Of a DNA stretch of 64,000 nucleotides, positions 36,414-45,370 are shown piece after piece. The stretch's first letter is position 1. Every line of letters starts with the position of its first letter. The stretch covers positions 7,007,501 through 7,071,500 of the forward strand of contig NZ_AP023262.1 in the NCBI RefSeq assembly GCF_016756615.1, written 5' to 3'. A program made the position numbers and the translations under genes. The stretch comes from Mesorhizobium sp. L-8-3. GTDB taxonomy: Bacteria; Pseudomonadota; Alphaproteobacteria; Rhizobiales; Rhizobiaceae. The notes beneath the pieces were generated by a model. That model searched no databases and was not told where the DNA came from. It was given only the letters and a program-made list of their open reading frames with translations.

Positions 36414-37304
36414 CTAATACGGGAGAGCAGCAAGGCGGCCATTACGGCTCAGCAGCACACGACCGTCCTCGATCCTGTCGACCGTCCATCCATCATCCAG
36501 AACGGCGCCAACAAAATACTTCTCACCACCTATGACAAGATACGGTTGCGGGCCACGCCAAACGGCTTCAACTGCGATTGCGGATGGCGCCTTTTCGTCT
36601 TTTATGAGCACTCCATTGACCAGTGTCAGGGCGCCCTTGGTGCGATGATCGAACCACTGCTGGAGCTTCCGCCAACTGATGACCGATTCAGACGTGACGG
36701 TACCCTCCGCCGTCACAGTGTCCTTTGCCGAGCCGACCTTAACATTAAGTAGGCCCGCTCTATCGACTTCCTCCTGCAGCTCTTTAGCCGCTGCCTCCGC
36801 AATCTGGTCGTCGGCGCGGTGGTTGGTCCGCTTCGACTCATGATCGGCACTGGGTGAATTGGGTCTCGATGCACCACCGTCCCCATTATAGGAAAAAAAG
36901 GCTGAAAGCATACCGACCGCTAGAGAGCTGACTATCACCGTGGCCAGAACACGCATCGAGAGGCGTGGTATGCCTATCGGACCACTTGTCACTTCATCCT
37001 GCACGGACCAGAGAATGGACATCTCGCCTGCGAGAACGACGACAGGAAGTGGCACCACAACGCACTCGCCCGCGGCGATATTCCGCTTACCCTTGATGCT
37101 GAGTCCGGCCGCAAGCGCCTCGACCTCGATCGAGTTGCCAAGGAGCGTTATACGAAAATGATGCGGTGCCAATCCTTGCTCGACGAAGATCATATCGGCG
37201 TCTAAGCCGCAGCCTATTAAGCTCGTTTCGAGAGCAGTCTTACCCGTCAGCCCGCAATAGAGCCCCGACAGAACTTCGAAATCAAGAGAAACGGCGTCAT
37301 TCAA
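36414..37304 (-). CDS. y4yQ: Y4yQ, T3SS inner-membrane ring protein (SctD-like)
   Basis: 296 residues if it starts at TTG 37304 (LNDAVSLDFEVLSGLYCG), which has GGGAG at a proper distance. An in-frame ATG at 37370 would lie before a strong hairpin and give residues that merely read through it, so I prefer TTG. An N-terminal FHA-like domain (HHFRITLLGNSIEVEALA) is followed by one membrane helix (LATVIVSSLAVGMLSAFF) and periplasmic ring-building domains (VKVGSAKDTVTAEGTVT, WRGPQPYLVIGGEKYFVGA). This is the SctD plan. It lies after nopA and before rhcV. Confidence 0.82.
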   Translation of the reverse strand: MNDAVSLDFEVLSGLYCGLTGKTALETSLIGCGLDADMIFVEQGLAPHHFRITLLGNSIEVEALAAGLSIKGKRNIAAGECVVVPLPVVVLAGEMSILWSVQDEVTSGPIGIPRLSMRVLATVIVSSLAVGMLSAFFSYNGDGGASRPNSPSADHESKRTNHRADDQIAEAAAKELQEEVDRAGLLNVKVGSAKDTVTAEGTVTSESVISWRKLQQWFDHRTKGALTLVNGVLIKDEKAPSAIAVEAVWRGPQPYLVIGGEKYFVGAVLDDGWTVDRIEDGRVLLSRNGRLAALPY

Positions 37305-37329
37305 GGATGTTCTCCCGAACAAGAGAGAA

Positions 37330-37353
37330 GCCGCACGGCAATTGCCGTGCGGC
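37330..37353 (-). terminator. Perfect 24-bp palindrome between nopA and y4yQ (likely attenuator)
   Basis: A perfect inverted repeat, GCCGCACGGCAA and its complement, followed on the minus strand by a pyrimidine-rich TTCTCTCTTG. It has no clean U-tract, so it is more likely a partial terminator or an mRNA-stabilising hairpin that would raise nopC-nopA output above the downstream structural genes. Confidence 0.65.
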
Positions 37354-37412
37354 TCATTTCGGTTCCACATCGCGCCACCTGGCGACGCGATCGGGAACCC
37401 CTGCTTCCGAAC

Positions 37413-37628
37413 CTACTGAACGCGCTCGTCGGCCGCTTTCTTGATTGTGTTGAGGTTGGTCGTAACGGTGCGCAGCTGTATACTCCTAGCCGTAGCCTCC
37501 AAGCTAGCCGCCGTTAGATCCGCGATTTGCGCCTCGAAAGCGGCTTTCCCCGCGACTCTGGTACCTACGTCTGTAGCCACCGAAGTCCCAGTGCCAGCCG
37601 CACTGGTGCCAGTACCTGCTTTACTCAT
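37413..37628 (-). CDS. nopA: NopA, major T3SS pilus/needle subunit
   Basis: 71 residues (MSKAGTGTSAAGTGTSVATDVG...). It is small and alanine/threonine-rich, with a C-terminal helix (QIADLTAASLEATARSIQLRTVTTNLNTIKKAADE), as expected for a secreted filament subunit. NopA is the main component of the surface pilus in related rhizobia and is needed for effector delivery. It lies 68 bp after nopC under the same tts box and is followed by a strong hairpin, which fits high expression. Confidence 0.9.
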   Translation of the reverse strand: MSKAGTGTSAAGTGTSVATDVGTRVAGKAAFEAQIADLTAASLEATARSIQLRTVTTNLNTIKKAADERVQ

Positions 37629-37696
37629 AACGTTTTCCTTCTGTTCAAACCGCGCCCGTCAGCACGGCACACACATCCTGACGCAGACCATCCACG

Positions 37697-38032
37697 TCAG
37701 GCATCCTCTTCAGTTTCTGCAATAGCCTCGTCGGCATCAGCCATGGCATCGTTCAAAATAGTTAGCGCAACGGAGTGGAGAACCGTGTCGAACGCTTCGG
37801 CTAGAGCTTGCTGATCATCCCCAGAGATAGTCTGACCGTCCACAGGATCTTTCCCGCCAACCGGCTTGTTTGGGTCATTGTTCCCGCTACCCGGTTTGTT
37901 AGGGTCATCATTCCCGCTACCCGGCTTGTCAGGTTGCTCTGGTTGGCTTTTCGGATCTCCATGCCCCCTGCGAGCTAAGGAAATGTTGCCAAATCCACTC
38001 CCAATTGCTGCGGCCATCAAGTACTCCTGCAT
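37697..38032 (-). CDS. nopC: NopC, small secreted T3SS protein
   Basis: 111 residues from ATG 38032 (MQEYLMAAAIGSGFGNISLARRG); an ATG three codons upstream (38041) is possible. It is acidic at the C-terminus (ADADEAIAETEEDA), with a proline-glycine-asparagine repeat in the middle (DKPGSGN-DDPNKPGSGN-NDPNKP). NopC proteins are TtsI-dependent and rhizobium-specific, secreted by the Rhc system and reported to act as effectors. It is the first gene of the nopC-nopA-y4yQ-rhcV-y4yS group, 53 bp from a tts box. Confidence 0.88.
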   Translation of the reverse strand: MQEYLMAAAIGSGFGNISLARRGHGDPKSQPEQPDKPGSGNDDPNKPGSGNNDPNKPVGGKDPVDGQTISGDDQQALAEAFDTVLHSVALTILNDAMADADEAIAETEEDA

Positions 38033-38084
38033 GCGTTCCATTGGCGCCGACGCCTAAAGATAATCTCATCAGGCTACGAGCAGG

Positions 38085-38102
38085 AGCTTTCGAGAACCTG
38101 AC
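38085..38102 (-). promoter_or_regulatory. tts box upstream of nopC
   Basis: The minus strand reads GTCAGGTTCTCGAAAGCT, one base off the TtsI-box consensus GTCAGCTTnTCGnnAGCT, placed 53 bp ahead of the nopC start. It should direct the nopC-nopA-y4yQ-rhcV-y4yS transcript. Confidence 0.88.
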
Positions 38103-38992
38103 GAGTCTGGACAAAAAGCGGGCTACCGGAAAATAATGATCGAGCAGGGTTCGGCCTCCTGCAAAGTGGTGAAAAGTGGGTACTGCGCTTCTGCCAAAGG
38201 AATAGCGCCTGACAGGAGGCCTGACATTCTTCGAACGTAGCGGTAAATTCCGAGGCTTCGTTGCTGCGACATCATCATTTCCCAACTTTCCCACGGTGGC
38301 GGGCTGAGGGCGCGGGAGGCGAACTCCCGAGCCCCGCCTTGCCCGGACCGTCTTCTGCTACCGACCTGCGCCAAAGCGAGCGGCAGCCTCGACGGCGCAA
38401 TTGCACTTCCCGGCGATCTCACTAACATCCGGCAAACGCTGCTGATGACGCCCGCCGTGCTGTCAAATTGAGGAGAAAGGTCGTTCCCATTCATCGCGGG
38501 CCGGAAAAGTGCGAACTTGGTCGTGTGACCTGGGTGCGGTGATGCGCTCCCGCGTCCAGCTGCTGCTCCTCCTTTTTGCACCGAGGGAGCTCAGGCTCGC
38601 CGCCGAATCCAGCGAGATCCAAGGGCGTGGCTCCGCGGCGGATTGTGCGTTAATTCAGCCGATCAGAGCTCGGAAAACCGCAGAGGCAGCTCGGGTCAGC
38701 ACGGCCGGCGTCTGTCCGCTCCAAAGCTCTGCATGCCACATGCGCCGCCGCGCTTGCCGACCACAAATGACAAACCGCTCAGCGGCAGCTTAAGTGGTCT
38801 CCGTGAAATGGCGCGGATCGGCGTGAGCAACCAAATCATGCGTTCAACGTCTTGCATGAAACCCGCCGACTCCCACGAATTTTTCAGGCTAGGAATGTTA
38901 CACATAAAGGCCTCACGGAAGACCGCGCTCCGATCACGTCCAAAATGGCACTAGCCCTCTTGTGTTACGGGGCGGCCACAGAGGCCCCAGGG
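38103..38992. other. 890-bp stretch between rhcU and the nopC promoter without a clear gene
   Basis: A 152-codon minus frame (38123-38581) exists, but its composition is poor and I recognise no domain. The rhcU transcript may end here, but I see no certain terminator. Nothing else can be supported. Confidence 0.4.
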
Positions 38993-40030
38993 CTAGGCCA
39001 ATCCTGCGGCGAAGAGTGCTCTCGCCACGGGCTCGAAATATTGCATGGGAATGGGTCTGCCCAGTTGCGTTTTGCCGATGAGCTGATGCGCTAGGACATC
39101 GTTGTCGACAATTTCAAGACGTAGCGCTCGCGCCTCGCTAAGCAGGTGTGAAGCCCGCTCGCCATCGGCGCGGCAAACCAGGACGGGCACCCCGGTTTCA
39201 CCGCGGACGTAACGCAGACCGATCAGTATCGCCGTTCCTTTGAAGATCAGCGTGGCGTGATGCACACCGAGGGGAGGTTCGTCAGCTGACTCGTCACGAA
39301 TGCGACGTCGTTCACTCTTCAACTCTGGCGCCCCTTGCTGATCCTTCAGCTCGCGCGTGACTTCAGTCTTGGTCATCCTCATTTCGCGCAGAAACAACGC
39401 ACGCTGCACCAGGAGATCGATCAGGCCAGCGGCCAGAAGTGCGCCGGCGCCAATTCCGATCAGCAGTTTTGCCCCCGTAACGACAAGGCCCAAACAGCCC
39501 ATGCCGCAGAACGGCAGATAGACCATCGTCTTCCACATGCCGAGAAGGCAAAAGGAAAAGGTTGCGCCGAGAACGAATACTTTAAACAGCGTCTTCCCGA
39601 GTTCGACCATCGAACGCGCAGACGCCAAGCGCTTCAGCCCTTGAAAAGGATTAATTTTATCGAAGTTGGGCGTCATTGGCTCGAGAGAGAAAACAAATCC
39701 ACCATTGGCTAATATGCTTGCCAAAAGCACCGCCGCGACAAGCGTTCCAAGCAGCGGGCCAACAGTTGCCAAGGTGAGTTCGGCAAGCACAACCAGCGCC
39801 TGCCGGACCGCGAAGTCAAATGGCAGGTTCTGCAGCTTGTCGACAAATAGTAGCGCTTCGCGGCATTTGTCTTCGATCGCGCTGCCTCTTAGCCAAAGGT
39901 ATCCGAGACCAGCGCAAGTGCCGACCGCGCGAACGAAATCGGAGCTATGTGGCAGCTGCCCTTTTTTGCGTGCATCGTTTAGCTTTTTGGGGGTGGCGGC
40001 GTGTGTCTTCTCTTCGCTCGAGTCGCTCAT
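38993..40030 (-). CDS. rhcU: RhcU, T3SS export switch protein (SctU family)
   Basis: 345 residues from ATG 40030, overlapping the rhcT stop by four bases. The start KTHAATPKKLNDARKKGQLPHSSDF is the usual SctU/FlhB N-terminus, followed by four membrane helices and a cytoplasmic domain with DQQGAPELKSERRRIRDE. In most SctU proteins the self-cleaving NPTH motif follows about 25 residues later. Here that place reads GVHHATLIFKGTAILIGLRYVRGETGVP, with no NPTH. The protein therefore may not self-cleave in the standard way. It is the last gene of the nopB-rhcU operon. Confidence 0.93.
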   Translation of the reverse strand: MSDSSEEKTHAATPKKLNDARKKGQLPHSSDFVRAVGTCAGLGYLWLRGSAIEDKCREALLFVDKLQNLPFDFAVRQALVVLAELTLATVGPLLGTLVAAVLLASILANGGFVFSLEPMTPNFDKINPFQGLKRLASARSMVELGKTLFKVFVLGATFSFCLLGMWKTMVYLPFCGMGCLGLVVTGAKLLIGIGAGALLAAGLIDLLVQRALFLREMRMTKTEVTRELKDQQGAPELKSERRRIRDESADEPPLGVHHATLIFKGTAILIGLRYVRGETGVPVLVCRADGERASHLLSEARALRLEIVDNDVLAHQLIGKTQLGRPIPMQYFEPVARALFAAGLA

Positions 40031-40845
40031 TTCAGCAATCTATCGAACCACTCGAGCGCGCCATTCGCTTGTGTGATCTCCAGTTTCATACCCTCTACGA
40101 GATAGCCAGCGTATGTAACCATGAGAATCGGAAAGACAAGATTCTTGATCGCCGGGGACAGTTGGGTCAGCTTGAATTGCGGCGCAAAGCGACGCAGTAG
40201 CATAAAGGATACATCAATCAGCGTCATAAAGAACACGACGGGCCCTGACACCAATAACGCCGTGCGCATAATCTGGTCGAGGAGCCCTAACACCTCCATT
40301 GCTCCTTGCGTGCTCAATGTAGGATAAAACTTATACACGGGCCAGATCAAATAGCTGCCATAAAGGGCGCCGATCAACGTTTCCAGCCCCCCTGATGCGA
40401 CGAAGATGGCAATCGCAGTGATCCCGAGAAAGACTCCCATGGCGGAAGCCTGACTATTCGTCGCGGGGTCGGTCGGGGCGGACGGGTTGGTGACGCCGCG
40501 TTGGTTGTCGATAAACTCACCGGCCGCCTGAAGTCCCCATAAGGGAATGCCAAGGAAGGTGCCAAGTAGTGCGCCGACAAGAACTTCCTTCAATCCGAGC
40601 AGAGCTACCTCAATCAGACGTGTTTCAGGATCCAGCGCCTGCAACGCGTCGCTGACATGTGCCAGACATGGTAATCCGAAGCCGACAGCCAGGCAGCCGC
40701 GGATCAGGCCATCGGTCTGAGAACGTGTAAATACCGGTAGGATCATCATAATGCCTATCGCGCGCGCTGCGCCAAGACCGGCTGCTACGACGAGTTCGAT
40801 AGCCGTATGCATGAGGATCTGAATCTCGGCCGGTGACGCATACAT
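40027..40845 (-). CDS. rhcT: RhcT, T3SS export apparatus protein (SctT family)
   Basis: 272 residues from ATG 40845. An integral membrane protein of six or so helices (LVVAAGLGAARAIGIMMILPVFTR, GLKEVLVGALLGTFLGIPLW, LVSGPVVFFMTLIDVSFMLL) with the family motif QAAGEFIDNQRG. It packs with RhcR and RhcS in the export gate core. It begins eight bases after rhcS and overlaps rhcU by four. Confidence 0.95.
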   Translation of the reverse strand: MYASPAEIQILMHTAIELVVAAGLGAARAIGIMMILPVFTRSQTDGLIRGCLAVGFGLPCLAHVSDALQALDPETRLIEVALLGLKEVLVGALLGTFLGIPLWGLQAAGEFIDNQRGVTNPSAPTDPATNSQASAMGVFLGITAIAIFVASGGLETLIGALYGSYLIWPVYKFYPTLSTQGAMEVLGLLDQIMRTALLVSGPVVFFMTLIDVSFMLLRRFAPQFKLTQLSPAIKNLVFPILMVTYAGYLVEGMKLEITQANGALEWFDRLLK

Positions 40846-40853
40846 GGCGGAGA

Positions 40854-41135
40854 CTAGTAGCTAAGTGTCATGGCGGGAAACTCGGTAAAGATCTGGTCGG
40901 TTAGCTCTATCAGCGGGGCGCTCAGCACAGGAGCAAACAAACCAATAACCGCGACAACAACCAGAAGCTTGACGGTTAGTGGCAAACTTTCATCCTGGAT
41001 CTGTGTTGCCGCCTGGATGATGCCAATGACCAAGCCAACGACCACCGATGCAATGAGCGGCGGCAGAATCCAGATCATGAATACCACCAACGATTGGCTC
41101 ATAAGAGTGACAATACTGGATTCAGCTATAATCAA
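40854..41135 (-). CDS. rhcS: RhcS, T3SS export apparatus protein (SctS family)
   Basis: 93 residues, the usual size of SctS/FliQ. Two membrane helices (SLVVFMIWILPPLIASVVVGLVIGIIQA and VKLLVVVAVIGLFAPVLSAPL) flank the conserved QAATQIQDESLP loop. The start overlaps the rhcR stop by four bases. It forms the export gate spiral with RhcR and RhcT. Confidence 0.95.
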   Translation of the reverse strand: MIIAESSIVTLMSQSLVVFMIWILPPLIASVVVGLVIGIIQAATQIQDESLPLTVKLLVVVAVIGLFAPVLSAPLIELTDQIFTEFPAMTLSY

Positions 41136-41797
41136 CCTCCCGGTATCGTGTAACTCAACACAAGCCCGTGCATCAATTTCGACCAGCCATCAATAGCGAC
41201 GAACACGAAGAGTTTGAAAGGGACAGATATAAGCGTCGGGGATACCATAGACATGCCCATCGCCATCAAAATTGTCGTCACAATAAGATCAATAACGATG
41301 AAAGGAAGATAAAGAAGAAATCCGATCTCAAACGCGCGCTTTAGCTCTGAAATTAGAAAAGATGGAACCAGAATGGACAAATCATCAACCGTGGCTTTGG
41401 CACGCATTTCCGCTGGCCAGACTTTTTCGGTAGACGAGAGGAAAAACTGTCGCTGCTCCTCATTTGTGAACTTCTTAAGATGATCACGCAGGGGCTCGCT
41501 CCCGGATTTGGCGGCGCTTACCCAGTCGTCGAACGTCTGATAATGTAGCTTCGGATCGGTCATCCGATCATAGGTCTGTTCAACAACGGGCGCGCTAAGA
41601 AACATGGTGAGGATCAATGCGACAGCGTACAGCGCTATGTTAGGTGGTATCGTCTGAGTCCCGAGCGCATTGCGCACGAGGAAAAGAACAACCGATACCT
41701 TTACAAAGGCCGTGGTCGTGACGACCACTAAAACCAGCAGACCCAGTCCGGCGGTAACTGCGAGAAGCGCCAGGATTGGCGGCTGGAGCTCAGTCAT
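41132..41797 (-). CDS. rhcR: RhcR, T3SS export apparatus protein (SctR family)
   Basis: 221 residues from ATG 41797 (MTELQPPILALLAVTAG), which overlaps the rhcQ stop by eight bases; starting further upstream would run through the rhcQ gene. It shows the FliP/SctR signatures FVKVSVVLFLVRNALGTQTIPPN, LVPSFLISELKRAFEIGFLLYLPFIVIDL and ATILMAMGMSMVSPTLISVPFKLFVFVAIDGW (in parts), with four membrane helices. It is a core of the inner-membrane export gate. Confidence 0.95.
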   Translation of the reverse strand: MTELQPPILALLAVTAGLGLLVLVVVTTTAFVKVSVVLFLVRNALGTQTIPPNIALYAVALILTMFLSAPVVEQTYDRMTDPKLHYQTFDDWVSAAKSGSEPLRDHLKKFTNEEQRQFFLSSTEKVWPAEMRAKATVDDLSILVPSFLISELKRAFEIGFLLYLPFIVIDLIVTTILMAMGMSMVSPTLISVPFKLFVFVAIDGWSKLMHGLVLSYTIPGG

Positions 41798-42866
41798 TGC
41801 ATCCCAACCGGCCACGGAGCCTGATGCCCAGCGTATCTCCAATGCGCACGATGTCGCCACGCCCGATACACTGACCGTTGGCAAGTATATCGACCGGATC
41901 CTGAATCGGCCGTCCAAGTTCGAAAATATGCCCTTCGCCGGCACTTCTTAATTCCCCTAGAGGAATAGGCCAGCGACCGCATTCAAAGACAAGCATGATC
42001 TCGACATCGTCGAGATCCTCCGTCGGCCCTAGTTGCGATCCAAGTTGTGTCATATGCGCATTCTCCAAAGAATAGGAACGCGGGCGGAAAGGCCCGTGCA
42101 GGACTAGCTGGTCGCCCTCAAGATCGGCGCTGGCCCACAACTGGCCCAAAGATAGGGCGATCTCGCCCCGGCCGAACGGCGCCAGGTCCGGCAACAGAGC
42201 ATCACCGGCACATGCTTTTCGAAGAATCGCCGCAGGAACGTGCAGCGTGCCGATCTCTCCTGCAACCACGATCGGGAGGTCTGAAAGTAATCCGCGCGGC
42301 TGTCGCGGTAACTGGCCAAACAGTTCGCCCAGAGCACGAAACGCAGACGGCACCAAGCCATCGAGAGGCGAGAACAGGAACAGACGACCCTTGCCACTGA
42401 CCGGGCCGAAGTCGATATCCAGTTCGAGATAAGGAGCCAGTGTCGCGGCTTCAAACACGCGCACGAGCTGCACGTTCAGCTGAGTCCTATACTCCAGTCG
42501 AGCAATAAGTGGCTCAAGTGCAAGTTCAACAATGAGTGAAGCCGTTGGCTCGGAAGGGAAAGTCAGCCCATTCTGCACTGTTGCGATGAGCCCCTCTACG
42601 AGCGACCGCGATATCGACAGCACGACCGTCTCAGCTCCGACCCTACAAATGCAGTCGAGCATTGGAATGGCGGCAAAATTCTCCTGCCAGACAAGCCCTG
42701 CCACACGCACCGACAGTGGCACGTCGTTGATCCGGGTCTGAAACGGTCCGCGCGAAGCCGCAGTGTCATTGAGCCACGAGGCGACCTCGTGGGACAGTGT
42801 CAGCGCTGGTTCCAATAGAGGGGGGCTCACCAAAGCGGCTGCCAAAAAGCTGCACCGTTCTGTCAT
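41790..42866 (-). CDS. rhcQ: RhcQ, T3SS cytoplasmic ring (sorting platform) protein (SctQ family)
   Basis: 358 residues from ATG 42866 (MTERCSFLAAALVSPPLLEPA), 16 bp after the y4yJ stop; the longer open frame upstream is antisense-like and arginine-rich. The C-terminal 75 residues form a SpoA (SPOR/FliN-like) domain (VEIMLVFECGRWPIPLGELRSAGEGHIFELGRPIQDPVDILANGQCIGRGDIVRIGDTLGIRL, quoted only to locate it: start VEIMLVFECG, end IGDTLGIRL). The first part resembles FliM-like middle domains. It links the ATPase complex to the membrane base. Confidence 0.92.
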   Translation of the reverse strand: MTERCSFLAAALVSPPLLEPALTLSHEVASWLNDTAASRGPFQTRINDVPLSVRVAGLVWQENFAAIPMLDCICRVGAETVVLSISRSLVEGLIATVQNGLTFPSEPTASLIVELALEPLIARLEYRTQLNVQLVRVFEAATLAPYLELDIDFGPVSGKGRLFLFSPLDGLVPSAFRALGELFGQLPRQPRGLLSDLPIVVAGEIGTLHVPAAILRKACAGDALLPDLAPFGRGEIALSLGQLWASADLEGDQLVLHGPFRPRSYSLENAHMTQLGSQLGPTEDLDDVEIMLVFECGRWPIPLGELRSAGEGHIFELGRPIQDPVDILANGQCIGRGDIVRIGDTLGIRLRGRLGCND

Positions 42867-42882
42867 TCGGAGGACCTGCAGG

Positions 42883-43416
42883 TTATCGAATCCGTTTCGC
42901 GACCTGGGAAAGCGGTCCCCTGCCAAATCGAAGCAGTATCTCATCGTCGGCCTCGATCTCGCCTGCGGCCTCCGAATGGATCTCGACGGCGCGCCCGACG
43001 TCGTCCTCGATCTGGCGCCATTTGTGCGTAGCCGCCGAACATGCGACCCATAGGTCCCTCGTCTCGGACGCCGCTGTCTCCGCCTTTTCTTGGGCGATTC
43101 GCGCATTACCAAGCATCTGCCGTCGGCGTGTGATTTCAGTTGCAAGCCGCTCAACATGCAGGTGGTGCCGGTCAAGCGCGGCGTTAGACAAGTTTTCGAG
43201 AGTCATCAGCTCCTGGTAGAGCGCTGCTTCCGCCGTTGCGCAATGTTGTTGTGCCATGGCAAGCTCTCGGGAGGCATTCTGTGCGGCTAAGGTGGCCATA
43301 CGGCGCTCGGCTTCCTTCTTGGACAGCTCACTAAGGGCACGACGCTCTTGCATTTCCTTCAAGACCCGTAACCTGGAAGCCTGAACATGATTTACGCGGT
43401 CAGACGCGACATCCAT
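42883..43416 (-). CDS. y4yJ: Y4yJ, T3SS ATPase stalk protein (SctO-like)
   Basis: 177 residues, strongly helical and charged (LRVLKEMQERRALSELSKKEAERRM...), forming an antiparallel coiled coil. In this family the protein is the FliJ/SctO stalk inserted in the ATPase hexamer. It overlaps the 3' end of rhcN by 25 bases and precedes rhcQ, the conserved place for sctO. Confidence 0.88.
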   Translation of the reverse strand: MDVASDRVNHVQASRLRVLKEMQERRALSELSKKEAERRMATLAAQNASRELAMAQQHCATAEAALYQELMTLENLSNAALDRHHLHVERLATEITRRRQMLGNARIAQEKAETAASETRDLWVACSAATHKWRQIEDDVGRAVEIHSEAAGEIEADDEILLRFGRGPLSQVAKRIR

Positions 43417-44750
43417 GCGACCGTTTCCTCAAACCCTGAGATCTCGTCTTCGCTCTGGCGCAAAAACTCCCTCAGTTCGTCTATTGACTCGACAGCCCGG
43501 TCCGTCAGGGGATCGCCGCCTTGCTTGTATTCTCCGACGTTGATCAAGAACTCGGTCTCGGCATGCCGGGAAAGGAGTTCACGAAAGAAGGATGCCGCCT
43601 TGCGATGTGTCCGCGAAACGACCGCATCCATCACGCGGCTGCGACTCTGTAGTACATCGATAGCGGGGAAATGCGATCGCGCCGCAATAGCGCGCGAGAG
43701 CACGACATGGCCATCGAGAATGCCGCGCGACTCTTCAGCGATTGGATCCCCTGTGCCATCGCCTTCTACAAGCACGGTATAGAACGCCGTGATTGAGCCA
43801 CGCTCACTCATGCCGGCGCGCTCAAGCAGGCCTGGCAGCATGCTGAAAACGGAAGGAGGGAAGCCCCGTCGCGTCGGCGGCTCGCCCGCAGCAAGGCCTA
43901 TTTCACGCATGGCGCGGCAGAAGCGTGTCAGCGAGTCCAGCATGAGAGCAACGCGTAGCCCTTGTTCGCGAAAATATTCCGCGAGCGCTGTCGCCATCGG
44001 AGCACATTGCGCCCGCTCAACAGCCGAGCGGTCGGACGTTTCCACAACAACGACGGCACGGCGAAGGCCCTCTTCCCCGAGATGCCTCTCGATGAATTCA
44101 CGAACTTCACGTCCTCGTTCGCCTATCAATGCGACTATGACAACGTCAGCGGCGGCACCTTTTACGATCTGTGACAATAAGGTCGACTTGCCACCACCTG
44201 GCTCGCCGTAAATCCCGATCCGCTGGCCCTCGCCGCACGTCAGGAGACCATCCAGAACACGCACCCCAAGGGGCAAGGGCCGTTCAATCATGCGCCTTGT
44301 CATTGGATTTGGAGCTCTGCCGTGCAGCGGCCGAGTTTCTGTGGTCTCGATTTGGCCTTTGCCGTCCAATGGACGGCAGCGACTGTCAATCACCCGGCCA
44401 AGTAAATCGTTGCCGACGGGTACTTCACGCATTCGTCCAGTGGCCACGACTTCCGCGCGGCTGGAGAGGCCGACCAGGTCGCCGATCGGCGTCAGCAATA
44501 CGCCATCATCCAACAGGCCGATCACCTCAGCTTCCAGCGACAGTCCGGTTCGTGGGTCCTGTAGGAGGCAAAGTTCTCCAATACGAGTGTCTGGCAGGAC
44601 GGCATGGACCAGTGTGCCGACAGCCCGCGTGATCCTGCCGCGCACGACGCGCGTGTCGATCCCCTTTGCCGTAGCTCTCAAAGACGAGATCGCCGGATCG
44701 ACAGGGCAGATCGCATCGTCGTGATTATGTTCTGATACCTGCGTTGTCAC
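43392..44750 (-). CDS. rhcN: RhcN, T3SS ATPase (SctN family)
   Basis: 452 residues from ATG 44750, overlapping the nolV stop by four bases. It is an F1-beta/FliI-like hexameric ATPase that strips chaperones and unfolds substrates at the base of the export gate. Walker A is GEPGGGKST at residues 182-190. Other conserved features are VIVALIGERGREVREF, Walker B in RVALMLDSLTRFCRAMREI, and the EPPTRRGFPPSVFSMLPGLLER segment typical of T3SS ATPases. Confidence 0.97.
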   Translation of the reverse strand: MTTQVSEHNHDDAICPVDPAISSLRATAKGIDTRVVRGRITRAVGTLVHAVLPDTRIGELCLLQDPRTGLSLEAEVIGLLDDGVLLTPIGDLVGLSSRAEVVATGRMREVPVGNDLLGRVIDSRCRPLDGKGQIETTETRPLHGRAPNPMTRRMIERPLPLGVRVLDGLLTCGEGQRIGIYGEPGGGKSTLLSQIVKGAAADVVIVALIGERGREVREFIERHLGEEGLRRAVVVVETSDRSAVERAQCAPMATALAEYFREQGLRVALMLDSLTRFCRAMREIGLAAGEPPTRRGFPPSVFSMLPGLLERAGMSERGSITAFYTVLVEGDGTGDPIAEESRGILDGHVVLSRAIAARSHFPAIDVLQSRSRVMDAVVSRTHRKAASFFRELLSRHAETEFLINVGEYKQGGDPLTDRAVESIDELREFLRQSEDEISGFEETVAWMSRLTA

Positions 44751-45370
44751 AGTTCGCCTTTTTCAGAAAGCGACCCGAAGCCGAGACGCAACGCGCGCAT
44801 CTGCGCATCAAGCCCCAGATCGACATTGCCGTACTCGCTCCACAGCACGCAGCGTCGCGGCGATAACGTCGGATCCGGTTTGATCCGAACCCTTGGCCGA
44901 CCATCCTGGCCGTCCCATCCCGCAAACTCTCGCGCAAGCATGTCCACTTGCGTCGGATACACATGGAGGCAGACTTCCGCGCCGCTGTATTGGCGCTCAA
45001 TGGCGTGGCGAACAGCCATGACCAACAGTTCGCCCGGATCGAACGCTCCTAGAAGCTCGCTTAGTATCTCAAGCACGAGCTGCGGCAATTGCTGCTCCAG
45101 AACCGCCTTTCGTCGTGCGACTTCGGCAACCGCCTGCGAAATCAGCGCCGCCATTTCCTCCGCGCCTGCATTCAGGCCCTCGGTATGGCCGCGCGCCAAC
45201 TCACGCTGATACGCCGCGCGTGCCCAACTGCGTACGTGCTGCTGATGCCGTTCTGCGGCGGCACACGCTTTTGCGGCATTATCCCAGATTTCGAGCTCGC
45301 TCGCCGGTATCAGTGGCCCCAATGGGCGCATCTGCGGCGCTGCCGGCGCCACGGAAATATCGGCTGTCAT
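44747..45370 (-). CDS. nolV: NolV/RhcL, T3SS ATPase regulator (SctL family)
   Basis: 207 residues, helical and alanine/glutamate-rich, with the conserved tail of FliH/SctL proteins (LASELLGAFDPGELL-like segment, CVLWSEYGNVDLGLDAQMRAL). It dimerises and holds the ATPase RhcN to the RhcQ ring. It has four-base overlaps with nolU before it and rhcN after it. Confidence 0.92.
   Translation of the reverse strand: MTADISVAPAAPQMRPLGPLIPASELEIWDNAAKACAAAERHQQHVRSWARAAYQRELARGHTEGLNAGAEEMAALISQAVAEVARRKAVLEQQLPQLVLEILSELLGAFDPGELLVMAVRHAIERQYSGAEVCLHVYPTQVDMLAREFAGWDGQDGRPRVRIKPDPTLSPRRCVLWSEYGNVDLGLDAQMRALRLGFGSLSEKGEL

Noticed and set aside
38123..38581. 152-codon minus frame between rhcU and nopC
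   Set aside because: Poor composition, no motif, and it runs up to the tts box; not supported as a gene.
41790..43175. A 461-codon version of rhcQ
   Set aside because: The first 103 residues are arginine/serine-rich and lie antiparallel in phase over y4yJ coding DNA; the ATG at 42866 gives the family length.
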